Part shown: positions 1 to 11,583 of the stretch, one piece after another
Layout of the letters: each line of letters starts with the position of its first letter
How positions within the stretch are numbered: position 1 is the first letter of the stretch
Source: Rhododendron vialii
Taxonomy: Eukaryota; Streptophyta; Magnoliopsida; Ericales; Ericaceae
DNA: 64,000 nucleotides
Direction of reading: 5' to 3'
NCBI RefSeq assembly: GCF_030253575.1
Contig: NC_080564.1
Span: 3,950,501-4,014,500 of the forward strand
The notes under the pieces: generated by a model
The model's database searches: none
The model's input: only the letters and a program-made list of their open reading frames with translations
What the model was told of the DNA's origin: nothing
Translations under genes and position numbers: made by a program

Positions 1-3000
1 GGAATATATATCTGCCCATAAATATGCTTCGAGGTATGCACGACCTTGACTCTTGGAAAGCAACCAAGGGCATGGCATTGCTTGACAATAGAGAATGTTG
101 CAGTGATGATAGCCTGACTTCCAACGATACTTGCTAGAGTGGCAATGATAAAGACAGGCCAAAATACAGGATCTGCAAGATAAACCACAGTAAAAAGAAG
201 ATTTAGACCAGATTTGGCTATAACTACCTCAAAGCAATTGGGAGTTGGAAGTATGGTAAAAAGTTACAAACCAGGTATTGACTGATAGAAGCTATTAGGG
301 ATGGATGGGATATTTTTCGACAGGAAAGCAGCCTGGCCCATATATTGCACAACCAAACAGGGGTATACAAAAACCGCAAACGCAAGCTGCACAGATAAGA
401 AGAATATTCACATAGCACCCACACGTAATAAACTATGACTAGGGAGGACTCTATTTTTAGTGGTGTAATTTACTACGAGGAATCTGATCAATGGGTGATG
501 GTATATTTCGAGGCATAGGGCATTGATTTATTGAATCAGAAGGATCCTTCCAACATTTTTATTTTCTTCGAACAAATTTCTCATGAGAACTGGTTAGCAG
601 TCGTATCATACTAGCATCCCACTAGATTCATTATTTTCTCCAGTATATAAACGTATCGCATTGTGCACTAGTGTGCATAGCAAAAAACGTAGAGACAGAT
701 AGCAGAATGTAAGGTTTAAACTGTGTTTGAAACTTAAGTTTCCAACCCTCCCACACAATGAGATAGACTGAACAACTTGGCTCAAATGCTAGTAATGAGA
801 GCTAGAAACCTAAATGGAATGGAAACTATGGTAGGCTCCTCAACACAGCATCAAAGAACCACTATACCATTAACCCAAACTTGTTATTAACAACCAAGCT
901 CAGTCAGATAAAGAACTTACCCTTATTGGGAAGGTAGAGAAGTGGCCAATATCTGCAAACATAGCTTCGGTTCCTGATGAGACCCAACAAAATACAGCAG
1001 TAAGTTGGCATGATTATAGGAAAGACATCAGAGCTTAGGATCATGAGGTAATTGTTAGAGCTTGTCCCACATTGGAAACATAACCTCCAAACTTAGTATA
1101 TGAGCCTGGACGGCCTCTCCACTCCTAGCCAATTGGTCTTGAGTTGGATGCTTTAACATGGTATCAGTTCAAAGGCTTTCGGACAAGACTCTATGTCGTT
1201 GATGGTTGGTTCTGGTAGATAACTTGATATACATTGTTGGGCCCATTTCCTAACAACTTAAGCTTTTGGGACTATTGGTAACTTAACATAGTATCAGAGC
1301 TCAGGTTGCAAGAGGTCATGGGTTCAAGTTTCTCTATTTGCATTATGTCCCCGTTTGCATTATGTTTCTCCCCTTTGCATTCTATCGCAATATGCATGGA
1401 TGTTTGCATCTCCATGTGCAAGACGGGGTTGCACGTGAGGGAGGTTGTTAGATAGCTTGATATACATTGTTGGGCCCATTTCCTAACAGCTTAAGCTTTT
1501 GGGACTATTGGTAACTTAACAGGTTCCCCCTTTGTTTGAACCTTTGTTTGTCGTTGATAGTTGATTGTTGTCGTATATGTTGAATCATTTGTTTACCTCA
1601 CCACGTGTGAGTCAGGGGTCCCACGTGCGGGGGAGTTGTAGAGCTTGTCCCACATTGGTTAAATATAACCTCCAAACCTAGTATATGAGCCTGGGCGGCC
1701 TCGCCACCCCTTGTCAATTGGTTGTGAGTTGGATACTTTAACAGTAATGAATTTATGTGTTTAAGAGATAGCAACCACTATCTAAATTCATGAAAACGAC
1801 TAAACTGTTTGAACAAAAAATGTAACACCACCCATGTCTGAAAAACTGAAACAACTGACTAGAGTACAGATCCAACATACCTGTTATGGAGAGAAGGACC
1901 CCTCCTAGCGAAATCCATCCGTCTACACCAGTCATACTAAAGAACTTGACAATGTAATACGGAGATATTGCATGAACAATCTTTGGGTTCCATTTGATGA
2001 TATTGTATACCCCAATGGAAAAAATTGAAATCAACCAGATAATAACAATTGGTGCAAATATAAAAGCTACCCTGTGAGTGCCATAATGCTGCAATGCAAA
2101 TAGGCCAACCAATATGACACAGGCAATCAATAGCACTTCATCTACAGGTAAAAATAGCACCCAAAATTAGACAAATGAAGCCAGTGCATGGAGACCCCGC
2201 GATTGCATCAGGTATAAACTGGAGAAAACTTGAATTGAATCAACAACTTACGCGTGGTCAACAAACTTTCAGCAAGTTGAAGCCCCGATACTGCTGATAA
2301 AACTGCAACAGAAGCATAAGCTCAACATTATATCTCTTTAATCCACGATTTTTTTTAAAGACTTGAAGTTGCAATCTCTCATGGTTCTGGATTACGAAAC
2401 TAGAACTAATAAACTATTGGACCATGGAATAGTCTAAACTGACCTACATACAAGAAGGAAATGCTATTTAGAGCAACATTTGGGAATATAAAGTTCCATA
2501 GATCAACATTTCTTCTTCTTAAAGTCAATGGAGACTCCAGAAACTGTCTTATAGGGTTGAATCTTTTTCCCATTTGAATTACTTAACCGAAATCTAAAAT
2601 AGTTCGCAAAATTGTTTGATTATAACTCAATTTGATTTTTTTTTCCCACAAGCAAACTCTAAATTGACACTCAAATAGTAAACTAGAAGATGAGATTGGT
2701 CTCAAAAGAGTTTTCTCTGGGCTCAATTTTTCTATACCCACTGCATCTTAATTTAGTCCCAACTGCCTTATCTTCAACAAATGCAAAACTTAATTGTTCT
2801 CCACACAAACACCTACCAGCAATTATACGTCGAACTTTTTTGATCAACAACCTCTATTTATGTCACTGATTCACAACTCTAGTCACATGAACTCTAACTT
2901 TCATCAATTTAAACCTTAAAAGTATTCAGTAAAATAACCTTGAATTCAACGTACAACTTGGAAGATTAGCAACTATTGGAGACTTCCAAAAGAGAGGTGG

Positions 3001-4951
3001 CTGTGTTCTATTTTTGTCCCGTCCCAATAGGAAAATCAAACACGATTAACACTCTTAAGGCAGTGGATTAACTTGTGTTTTGCACTCTATGGGGTCAAAT
3101 GATTTTTTTTTTTTATGGATACAAATTTTGAACAACCAAACTTTGTATTATATAATAATTGACATTGTTGCATCGAGTAAGCGACGCCACCAAATATCAA
3201 TCAAAAATTTACACAAAGAACCCTTCCATAATGGGGAATAGGCAACAACGTGATACAAGAGGTTGAAACCATCTACGCAACAGAAAATGCAGCATAAATA
3301 TGGGTGCAAGTATTTTTGGTGTACATACTGCGGTTGAGTTTGTCAGGCCACTGAATTGCAGTGCCATTGACAAATTATAATGTTTGAGTTTTGGTGTCAG
3401 AACAGTTTAAAGAGCATCAGAAAAGCGAAGCTAATTCGTTTTGCTTAGTGTCCACCTATCCATTATAACAATTTTGCAACTTGTAACATAGGCTGGGAAA
3501 CATTCATTTGTGGATTCAGCCAGATGATAATACTATGAAAGCTATTTCTGGTTATTCAACTTGATAATATAGATAACATAAGGTTACCTGAAATTGCTGG
3601 AGTAATCACACCATCACCTATAAGCATGGAAGTCCCCAACAACACCACAACAAGTAAAGCTGTCCTTATTTTTTTATGCTTTTCAAGAAATCTCCTCAGC
3701 GGCAAAGATGATTGGCCCTGCCTTGAGGGACCATATTTGTAAGCAGACAACTCCTCATCAGCCGCTTGTTGATTGGGAAGTAAGCCAAACTTTGCATGCC
3801 TGCAAAGCATCGAGTAAAGAGCGAATGTCCCACCTGACACAAAATGAAGCAGTTTTGGTAGCACATCAGCAGATGCAATTATGCAAACGATATCAATTAG
3901 CATTTGTTTAAATGAGAATCCAGGCGCACCTTCACCATTATCATCAGCACTCAATACGATCACCACATATTTGAGCAACGGAATAAAGGTTAGGGTCCAA
4001 AAAATCAACGAAAATGCACCAAATATAGCATCCTCATTCTGATGATGCTGCAACTTCCCAATGAATGTGCTTCGAAAAACATAAAGAGGCGATGTGCTCA
4101 AGTCTCCATATACCACACCAAAGCTTTGATATGCTAGAATAAGATTCCTCGAGAGACTTGCCCATGAGAACTGCAAGGCCACGTATATCAAATGCAGTTC
4201 AATAAACAGGTCAGGTTGATAGATATGGGAAAACAGTCTGTCTAGTTTTCAGTAGACTTTGCTAGTGCAATGATAAATAGAAAAAACAAATGTTCGGAAT
4301 ATAGGTTGACTTTTCAGGGGAAAATGATAATAACAAACAACCAAAAATTCTGCTACCAAATCACTCCTTAAAGAAGCCCAAGCATGACAGCAAAATGAAA
4401 AACCTAGAAACAACTGTTAAAAAAACAGAAACCACTAGCAACATACTGTACCAAATGAATGGAAATCGCAACAACTCCTTATATCTCTTGTAGACAAATA
4501 AATTATACCATAATTAAAATCTTCTGCAAGTTATAGAGTCATCTAAACCCTAAAATAACCGTTTGTAAAAGGTCAGGACATACAAAGATATCAAAAACTT
4601 GCAATTCTATAAAATTACTCCAACAGCAATTCAAAACCCTTTTCGTTTATTACCAAAAAAATAGATCAAAGTTTCCAAATTTGATTCCAAAAACACGCGA
4701 GACGGGGCGAAGCGATACTATCTAAAATGATCAATCACAGAAAAAAAAAAAAAAACCATAACCCACAAACGAAAACACACGTTAATCAATCGAACAGCAG
4801 TAGCAATAGATAAGAATAACGAAAACAGATCAAACCCTGGAAATTTAAACGAATTACAGATTCATTAATTTGATTCAAAGACACAATCTTCTGAAGATTA
4901 AAGGATTGAAACCTGAGAAGGGCCACGCGCAATTCCAGATTCAGGCTCCAT
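1..4951 (-). CDS. HAK/KUP/KT potassium transporter (POT10/POT11-like), 5' part, truncated by window edge
   Basis: A potassium/proton symporter of the plant HAK/KUP/KT family, expected in the plasma or vacuolar membrane. Coding exons in transcription order: 4951-4913, 4170-3930, 3833-3588, 2302-2252, 2141-1881, 973-921, 386-272 and 172-1 (continues off the left edge). All joins are GT-AG and keep frame, giving 392 residues of about 790. The first exon encodes only 13 residues starting [10 protein letters not shown]. Family hallmarks are [37 protein letters not shown] (the exon 2/3 junction restores [10 protein letters not shown]), [27 protein letters not shown] and [18 protein letters not shown]. 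Together they cover roughly the first half of the membrane core. The subfamily call (KUP10/11 rather than KUP2/6/8) rests on the [16 protein letters not shown] stretch and is recalled, not searched. The intron at 1880-974 carries two nested TRIM elements. No disabling change is seen in the visible half. Confidence 0.93.
1053..1743 (+). mobile_element. TRIM (miniature LTR retrotransposon), outer element
   Basis: Two near-identical terminal repeats of about 106 bp lie at 1053-1158 and 1637-1743. Both begin TGT(T)AGAGCTTGTCCCACA and end CTTTAACA. The left repeat is followed at 1159 by TGGTATCAG, the usual initiator-Met tRNA primer-binding site. A purine-rich tract (GCGGGGGAG) precedes the right repeat. 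The 5-bp target-site duplication GTAAT is perfect (1048-1052 and 1744-1748). There is no coding capacity, as expected for TRIMs. It sits in a potassium-transporter intron, antisense to the gene, and is itself interrupted by a second TRIM. Confidence 0.9.
1213..1521 (+). mobile_element. TRIM, inner element nested in the outer TRIM
   Basis: Terminal repeats of 76 bp lie at 1213-1288 and 1446-1521 (TGKTAGATARCTTGATATA ... GGTAACTTAACA). A primer-binding-site-like TAGTATCAGAGC follows the left repeat and GAGGGAGG precedes the right one. The target-site duplication GGTTC is perfect (1208-1212 and 1522-1526). Total length is only 309 bp, small even for a TRIM. It lies in the internal region of the TRIM at 1053-1743. 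Confidence 0.88.
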
Positions 4952-5361
4952 CCACAAACCTCCTCTTGGGACCGGGAAAAAATATAGCTTTTTCCGTTAC
5001 ATCATCATCTTCTCTCTCTGTGAAAAAAAAAGGTGATTTTCTCGATTTGGAAAAAGGAATTTCTCTCTTTTCTGGAGGAATATTAGGACTGATGAATGTA
5101 TTGGCTCCTCTCCTCAATCCAATAATAGGATATCTAAACAAATTCTCAGCTGCCAAGAGACCCCCCCACCCTTTTCAACACCCCTGTGTAGTTTGATCCT
5201 CGTGTCTACAGATGTCATACATTTCACATGATAATTTAGGCTTTATGTATATCTAAAAATGCTACCACCACCAACATTTGCCCACACGATTGGGCTCCAC
5301 GTGGATGTACTCGCACCCATGTGTGTTGGTAAAATTTATTATATTTTGGAAAATGATTTTT
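4952..5361. other. Leader and upstream flank of the potassium transporter
   Basis: This is the sequence upstream of the 13-residue first coding exon. The first 200 bases probably include the 5' untranslated region, with pyrimidine-rich tracts on the minus strand. No TATA box could be assigned with confidence. Short ORFs on both strands here do not resemble known proteins and were not called. Confidence 0.35.
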
Positions 5362-5485
5362 GTCACCTTTTTTTTTTTTAACGTTACTCTTCTTCAAGTG
5401 TATTTTTGATACAAAAAATATACTTGAAGGAGAGTGACGTTAACAAACTTGCAAGGGAGTGGCGTTAACAAAAAAAAGAAGTGAC
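5362..5485. mobile_element. Short foldback MITE
   Basis: The ends are inverted copies: GTCACCTTTT...AACGTTACTC at the left and GAGTGGCGTTAACAAAA...GTGAC at the right. An inner pair (CTTCAAGTGTATTTTTG / CAAAAAATATACTTGAAG) also folds back. No ORF. The family was not identified. Confidence 0.6.
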
Positions 5486-5957
5486 AAAATCAGCGGCCTA
5501 TATTTTACTCTAAATCTCACATCACATCTCCTATTTGATTCGTTCATGTGTGGATATCGATGTCCGATTAAACTCATTTATAATGCTAATGAATGAATCT
5601 GATCATCGTTGTGGTCGAGCTAAGCTCCCGTCCAATTTTATCCATAATGATCTAGTTTTGGTCTTTCTGGGACTTACAAAAATGATTGAAAACTTTCATT
5701 TCGTAGAGCTTGTAAAGTCATGTATATTGTTAACTACATCGATAATTACACGTACAAAATAATTTTATGCACTAAATAAAGGATAGGCCAAATATTGTTT
5801 GAAAATTGGAACTTGAACCATTAACAATACACGTATGTATTTTGTATATGCAGTTTTTGATGTGCATTTAAGTAATTTAAATTTGCTATGCGAGCTTTCT
5901 ACAAAATCTGTCTTGATCATCATTAGGTCCAAAAGGGCTTACAAAATCCTAAACCGG

Positions 5958-6297
5958 ACCAGAAAGTCTACGGTTCCTGACCAAGGGATTCCGAACGGAT
6001 CAAGACATCCCGTCGGGTCTGTTCCGGTCACCGGATAGCCGATCCGAGCTATCCAAAAATTCTAAAAAAATAAAACTAGTGGACCTATGCAAAAATCAAC
6101 GGCATCCGATGTGGTGTGTAGGTACACGATCCAAACACTCCATGGTTTTGTAGGCCCACTCGTTTTTTTTTTTATAGAATTTTTGATCGGCTCGGATCGG
6201 TCGTCTGATAGCCAGAGTAGGTCTGGCGGGGTGTCGGGATCCGATTGGGATCCCTTGGTCGTCGGGAACGGTAGCACCACTCAAACCGGACCAAACT
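5958..6297. mobile_element. Foldback element, about 340 bp, present in one copy of a duplication
   Basis: The arms are long inverted repeats. The left arm from 5958 (CCGGACCAGAAAGTC ... GACCAAGGGATTCCGA ... GGATAGCCGATCCGAG) matches the reverse complement of the right arm ending near 6297 (GGTCCGGTTTGAGTGG ... GACCAAGGGATCCCAA ... CTATCAGACGACCGATCC). The region at 7155-7175 in the duplicated copy reads straight through this point, marking it as an insertion. Overlapping ORFs on both strands follow from the inverted symmetry and are not genes. Confidence 0.65.
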
Positions 6298-7309
6298 GGA
6301 GGGGTAGAAAACTGAACGGAGAGCTTAAGGAGAACTCACATGAATGATTAATTTCTAAAGATATGCAAATAGCGTTATCAATCCTAATCGACTCCTATCA
6401 TTTACATCATCACACTTTTGGATTTTTAGAAACTCATCTCGACTTTTGGAATTCTATCCTAATACGACTCATATCATTTACATCATCACACTTTTGGATT
6501 TTCTATTTTCAACATTCGAAATCGAAAAAGTATATCCTCCTTCCCAACTTGTTTATAGGCAAAAATGAACATTAATAAAAAAAAAATCACCGAGATTATA
6601 ATTTACGATTTTTTAACCACTAATTCCCCACTTCGAGGGGAAAGCAAAATTAGGGTTTTTAACTAATGGAGTAATTCTTGATTAGTTGTGATAAAACCAC
6701 AGGCATAGTTAATGGTTTTAATGATCGAAAGTCAGACCATTCTGACCATGACAAATGACGAAAAGGGGCAGATAGAGATGAATCTGAATCACCTTGTCGT
6801 CGTGGTAAGATTACAATAGGAGCTATATTACGGAAAATAATTTTGGCACTCCACTTTTTAATAAATACTTCAAAACTTGTCTTTAAATAATGTGTCTTTT
6901 GAAATACTTGAAGACAAAATTTGGAATGCGTTTATCAGAGAACGGAGTGCCAAGATCATTTTGTGCACTAAATAAATGATGGGCAAAATAGGATTTGAAA
7001 ATTGGAAGTTGGATCGTTCATTTTATAATACACAAATGTATCTTGCACATGTAGTTTTTGAGGTACATTTAAGATAAAATTTTGTCATGACTAATTTACT
7101 GTTCGAGCTTTCTACAAAATCTGTGCAGGACATTATTGAGTCCAAAAAGACTCACAAAAAACCGAACCAGACTGAACATATAGAAAGTTAAATGGAGTGC
7201 TTAACTAGGTATGGCGGGGAGCTCATCTTAGCTTTTTCTAAGATATATATATGCCAATAGCGTTATCAATCCTAATCGACTACTATCATTTACATCATCA
7301 CACTTATGA

Positions 7310-7401
7310 ATTATTACCTATTTTTAATTTGCATTATTACATATTTTTAATTTGCATTATTACCTATTTTTAATTTGCATTATTACATATTTTTAATTTG
7401 C
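7310..7401. repeat. 23-bp tandem repeat, four copies alternating two variants
   Basis: Four contiguous 23-bp units of the form ATTATTACMTATTTTTAATTT-GC. Units 1 and 3 have CCT and units 2 and 4 have CAT at the variable position, so the true unit may be a 46-bp dimer copied once. Direct repeats without spacers, so not CRISPR. Confidence 0.85.
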
Positions 7402-8100
7402 AGCAGCTCTCAGAATCAGAAAAGTATATCCTCCTTCCCGACTTGTTTAAAGGTAAAATGAAAAGTAAAGAATTCACCTGAGTGCATAATTTACGATTTT
7501 TTATCCACTAATTCTCCACTTCTTGGGGAAAACCAAATTAGGCTCCAACCTAATTTAGTACTCATGTCCCGTTCCGTTAAGGTTTTTATTTTTTAAGTAC
7601 GATCCCGTTTCCATTAAGTTTTTTGGGAAAAAATTTGGGTCATTTTACTGTCCCAGTCACACTAATCGATTCAACAAGTTTTGACATTTTAGTTTGTTGT
7701 TCATACTAACAACTTGTCAATGACTTCCTTTTCAGCAACTTTTTCACTCACATACCATATTTACAACTTATTCACCATTGGAAATAATTTGACATTTTTT
7801 AACAACTTATTCAGTACCGGAAACAACTAACAACTTGATTGCATAAAATTCTTTCTCAATAACTTATTCATTGTTGGACGCACCCTTTACGACACGTCAT
7901 TCTTTTGTCATACATCACATTTAATTCAAAAAATAAGTACTTATGTTCTTTAGCGAAACGGGTCCCAATTTTTACTTATTTAGTAGTGATAAAACCACAG
8001 GAATGATTTTACTAATGGAAGTCAGAGTATGGATGAATCATTTTGACGTCACGGCAAGATTAATAAAATATGAGCTGTATTTATGACCATAAGTTAATTA

Positions 8101-8395
8101 GAGGTTGTTCCACTTTTTCAAAAAGTAGATTTTTGAAAAAGAAGGTAAATTTCAAGGTCAAAAATTATATATTTACGCAAATAATTTTTCTATCAGTATG
8201 GATCCTATTTGATAGATCTTATTGAGATCTTTTAAACGGTACAAAAAAATTGAAAAATTATTTTTCATTTTTGTTATATTTGAGTTTGAAATTGCTTTCT
8301 TTTTGAAAAAAAATGTTTTTGGAGAAAGCGGAACAGGTAGTACTATATTAGTTAATCCGAGGCAGATTCGGGAAGTCAAATCTTTTTCATACCGT
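8101..8395. mobile_element. MITE-like repeat, family copy 1
   Basis: Shares a long diverged stretch with 9053-9297, including TATTTACGCAAATAATTTT, ATGGATCYTATTTGATAGAT and TTGAAAAATTATTTTTCATT. A more distant inverted relative is at 30555-30790. Copy 2 keeps GTTCCG-type ends. Non-coding. Confidence 0.5.
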
Positions 8396-9052
8396 TAATT
8401 AATTCGTATATAGAATTTGTAAGATAAGACGAGTCCTCTGTCAAATTAAGTTAAAAATACGGAGTAGTACAAAGACAGCAAGAGAGAGATAAGCATAACG
8501 ATTTGTCAAATCGATGGTCGGGGCCACTACGAAATTTGGCTGGTCGGTAAATTTAAGACTCCGAATTGATCGAGATACGTTTATGCTCATTCGTGCGCAT
8601 GATTATTTAGAGACTAAAATTTAAAAAAAAAACCTATAAAAATCTCGACAATTTTAAGTTTTTTACTTGAGAGTTTGCCTGTGCGTGGTAGGACGGTGGG
8701 GGCATAGCCCAAAAAATCTGAATGATCAAATTAATCTAATCATCACTAATAAAAAAGATTTGGCCGTACTGATTACATATTTTGATTTTTCATCTCAAAA
8801 TTCTTTTTTTCAACAATTTAACTCAAGTTTGATGCTAATAAAATAATACTCATTTTAATTTTTTTTTGAACAGATACTCATTTTAATTGATGAAATTAAA
8901 AACTAAAAGTTTCGATTACATCACGCGTCATAATGACAATTGAAATAGATAAGCAATACATAACGTCAGTGAATCAGATGCCCACTAATTGCTCCCTCTA
9001 ATTCGGGATTGAGAAGATTAATATGCATCTATTAGTGGTTTGCTAGAAATTC
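8396..9052. other. AT-rich spacer, nothing recognised
   Basis: No ORF of interest, no terminal-repeat element and no RNA gene could be seen. The base composition is strongly AT-rich, like neighbouring spacers. Confidence 0.4.
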
Positions 9053-9297
9053 ATTAGGCTCCGTTCCGCAACTTAGAATAAGTACTTATTTTTTAAGAAG
9101 ACAATTTCAAGTTCAAAAATAATGTATTTACGCAAATAATTTTCCGACTAATATGGATCTTATTTGATAGATCCCATCAAGATCTTTTATACTGTGCAAA
9201 AAAAATTTAAAAATTATTTTTCATTTATATTATTTTTGAGTTTGAAAATATGAAATAAGCTGCTTATTTTTTAAGAAGGTTTCTGGAACGGGGCCTT
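9053..9297. mobile_element. MITE, family copy 2, with terminal inverted repeats
   Basis: The left end GGCTCCGTTCCGCAACTT...AAGTACTTATTTTTTAAGAA pairs with the right end CTTATTTTTTAAGAAGG...GGAACGGGGCCTTA read on the other strand. The interior matches the copy at 8101-8395. Non-coding. Confidence 0.6.
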
Positions 9298-9299
9298 AG

Positions 9300-9611
9300 T
9301 GTACGTGTTCATTTCTGGGATTGAAGTTCATCTGATCGTCTGGGTTCTTGTCGTCTTTTTTTCTTGGCTAGCAATGTATCTCTTTTTGAGACTGCTATAG
9401 GATATATATGAATTTTTCGCTCAGCAGAAAGTGCGTCAGGCCATGCCTGGGCTGAGGATGAAAAACATCATTCGCCTCGTTCTTTTCTGTTTTGTATCAG
9501 TTAGATGATTAGTTTGGCTTTGTCCAATTATCTGTAATGAATTCCGTTGTGTAAGCGCCGTTAGACTTTATTAATGCAGTACCTCTCACTTTTGTAAAAA
9601 AAAAAAAAATT
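9300..9611 (+). mobile_element. Possible LINE 3' end with poly(A) tail
   Basis: The stretch ends in TTAATGCAGTACCTCTCAC...TTTTGTA followed by a run of about 14 A at 9598-9611. This resembles 3' tails of plant L1-type LINEs with a TTTGTA(A)n end. No coding region remains and no target duplication was found. A processed transcript tail is an alternative. Confidence 0.35.
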
Positions 9612-9937
9612 TGCCTGCCACAAGCGATTACGCCCCCATGAAATTTTGGAATTCTACCTTCTGGTCAACTTCAATTGATTATTGTGTAGAATAAGAAACA
9701 GAAAGTCTACACTTTCCGGTCGCGAAATTCCGAGCGATTCTAAGATATTCCAAGATGCGAATCATGAGAAAAAAGATTTGATTCAGTTGGCAAAAAAAAT
9801 AGTACCTTCCAATGGTTGCGAATCTTCAAGTACAATGGCTACATTTTTTAATATCTCTGACAGCTAGTTTTACAAAAATTCAGAATTTTCCAATGTTAAC
9901 AAAGCATTTGACAGTTGACACCAATGGGATTGTAGGC

Positions 9938-10104
9938 CAGGCTTGTAGCACAGTTGGTAACTCCCGACTCTTCCTTTGTGGTAGATCAGGATTAGAGTTC
10001 CGTTGTGGGCGGTTTGTGGGTTCATGGCCATGGATAGTCTCTTAACTCCCTGTGGACTAACTCACTACGGTTGTTGCCAAATTTGATGTGAGTTTTTTTT
10101 TTTG
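9938..10104 (+). mobile_element. Possible tRNA-derived SINE
   Basis: Starts near GCTTGTAGCACAGTTGGTAA, which contains a pol III A-box-like TAGCACAGTTGG. A weak B-box-like GGATTAGAGTTCC follows about 35 bp later. It ends in a T run at 10094-10104. It does not fold as a functional tRNA by eye. Flanking direct repeats could not be fixed. Confidence 0.45.
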
Positions 10105-10720
10105 CCAATCGATAGAAAAGATCATTACATCATGTATTAGTGTGTGAGACTTCATTCCGAAATGAATCTGACTGTTGGAATTGCTATTAGCGGGCAATTA
10201 GACTTATAAGAGAATCGATCAATGTTGTTTCGTGAGCTCGAATGTGCATGGAAACCTTACATGCAACATAAACTCTACGCAACAAGTTGGTTAGTTGTCC
10301 GGGCCGGCCGCGGGTTCATGAAATGAGCGATTTAACAACGAAATCATTTTATTTGCCAACCATCGATATCAAATGTGGTGCATGCACACAAGATCTCTCT
10401 CCCTCTTCACCGTCGACTGTTGCGCGTGCGACAGCCATGCACAAACCTGCAGTCTTGTCACAATTAGATTAGCTTTTCTGCAACCAAGAAGAGGCCGCAC
10501 TACTGCACAATGGAACCTACGTACTCATCACTAATAGTAAAACAAGAAGACCCATCCTGCAAGCACAGACACCCATCAGTACCCATGCATGGCCACTTTA
10601 ATTACAAGTTGCTTAATTGGGAGCCTATTTGTTTTGTTTGCCAAAAATGGGAGGAGTCTTCGTGTGAGAGAAGAATCAAGGACGTACTGTAACATATATA
10701 TAGTTGCTTTCAACTCCATG
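10105..10720. other. Spacer, nothing recognised
   Basis: Small ORFs on both strands here have no recognisable domain and no splice context. No repeat structure stands out. Confidence 0.35.
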
Positions 10721-10721
10721 A

Positions 10722-11583
10722 GGGATTGGCCAAGTGGTCTTTGTTTTTTTATCGGCAAAAGTTAATTCCATTACTCCATGATAGGCAAAAAAAGAAACCA
10801 TTAAAGCATCTCCGGTGCTCCTTATTCAGATTTTTATCCAAATTTGGGTAAAAACTTGATTTGATATGAAGTCTTCTACTCATGAACTAATATTTTACTC
10901 AAATCTCATCCATTCACCACCATCACCACCCATCACTGCCGCCGCTCCACCAGAATCCAGTCACCTCCCCCCCCCCCCCTTCATGCTTTCAAACACCCAA
11001 AACCCTAGATATCTCTCTCTCTCTCTCTCTCTTCACGCTTTCAAACACCCAAAACCCTAGATCGGCACCTCCCAAAACTCTAGATCGACACCTCCCTAGC
11101 ATCACAACCACCACTAACAACCACCACCACCAGCGTCGACCACCATCACAACCACCGCCTACCACTAGCAACCACCACCTGAAAATTTGGTAAAGGATTT
11201 GGTTCAATACCAAATTTGGGGAAGAATTTGAGTAAAAACCAAATTTGGTATAAGTTTGGATAAGGAGTGGAAGTGGATTTTGAAGGTTTTTTACTCAAAT
11301 TTGAGTTTGAGTAAGGAGAGGAGATGCTCTTACAACAGAAGAAACCTCGCATGGAGATAGTCTCGAGGGGACCAAAACCCTCCTACTTCTAGAGCTCGCA
11401 GGAGCCTAATCTGTCCCTTGAGACCTAGGGGTTTGCTCCCTCCTAAGGTTTCAAGGTTCAATTCTTCTCTCCAACAATTCTCGGGACCATCTCACCCCCA
11501 CGCGCATGTAAGCATGTGGAACGACTATGTGAGGGACTCTAGGAATTGGTCTGAGATGTGCACAAACTGACCTAGGATACCCC
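10722..11583 (+). mobile_element. SINE interrupted by a later insertion
   Basis: The head at 10722-10743 (GGGATTGGCCAAGTGGTCTT) has a tRNA-Leu-like A box. The body resumes at about 11417 (TTGAGACCTAGGGG ... GGTTTCAAGGTTCAATTC ... ATCTCACCCCCACGCG ... GAATTGGTCTGAGATG) and carries the B-box-like AGGTTCAATTC. The continuous copy at 39100-39283 contains both parts joined. The roughly 670 bp between them include the MITE at 10804-11329. Confidence 0.65.
10804..11329. mobile_element. Tourist-like (PIF/Harbinger-type) MITE
   Basis: Terminal inverted repeats RAGCATCTCCG / GGAGATGCTC are flanked by the 3-bp target duplication TTA (10801-10803 and 11330-11332). Subterminal CCAAATTTGGG-type motifs are also inverted. 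The interior has a (CT)n tract at about 11011-11031, embedded in a roughly 54-bp direct duplication (CTTTCAAACACCCAAAACCC twice). Non-coding. Proline- and tryptophan-rich ORFs here are low-complexity artefacts. Confidence 0.75.

Larger units (their letters stand above)
5763..8040. repeat. Diverged segmental tandem duplication (copies 5763-6720 and 6958-8040)
   Basis: Blocks occur in the same order about 0.9-1.3 kb apart. They are TGCACTAAATAAA (5768 / 6964), a shared stretch at 5835-5890 / 7030-7075, AATAGCGTTATCAATCCTAATC (6367 / 7257), a TTTACGATTTTTT...CCACTAATTC block (6602 / 7491) and GTGATAAAACCACAGG (6687 / 7987). The copies are diverged and non-coding. The left copy carries a foldback insertion (5958-6297) that the right copy lacks. 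The right copy has a 23-bp tandem array. Confidence 0.7.

Noticed and set aside
6062..6347. Three overlapping ORFs of 62-86 codons
   Set aside because: They arise from the two inverted arms of a foldback element and mirror each other.
7310..7401. Regular direct repeats as a possible CRISPR-like array
   Set aside because: Units are contiguous without spacers and the window is plant nuclear DNA; it is a simple tandem repeat.
10722..10743. tRNA-Leu gene start
   Set aside because: Only the A-box region resembles a tRNA; no acceptor stem or continuous cloverleaf, and the same sequence heads a SINE.
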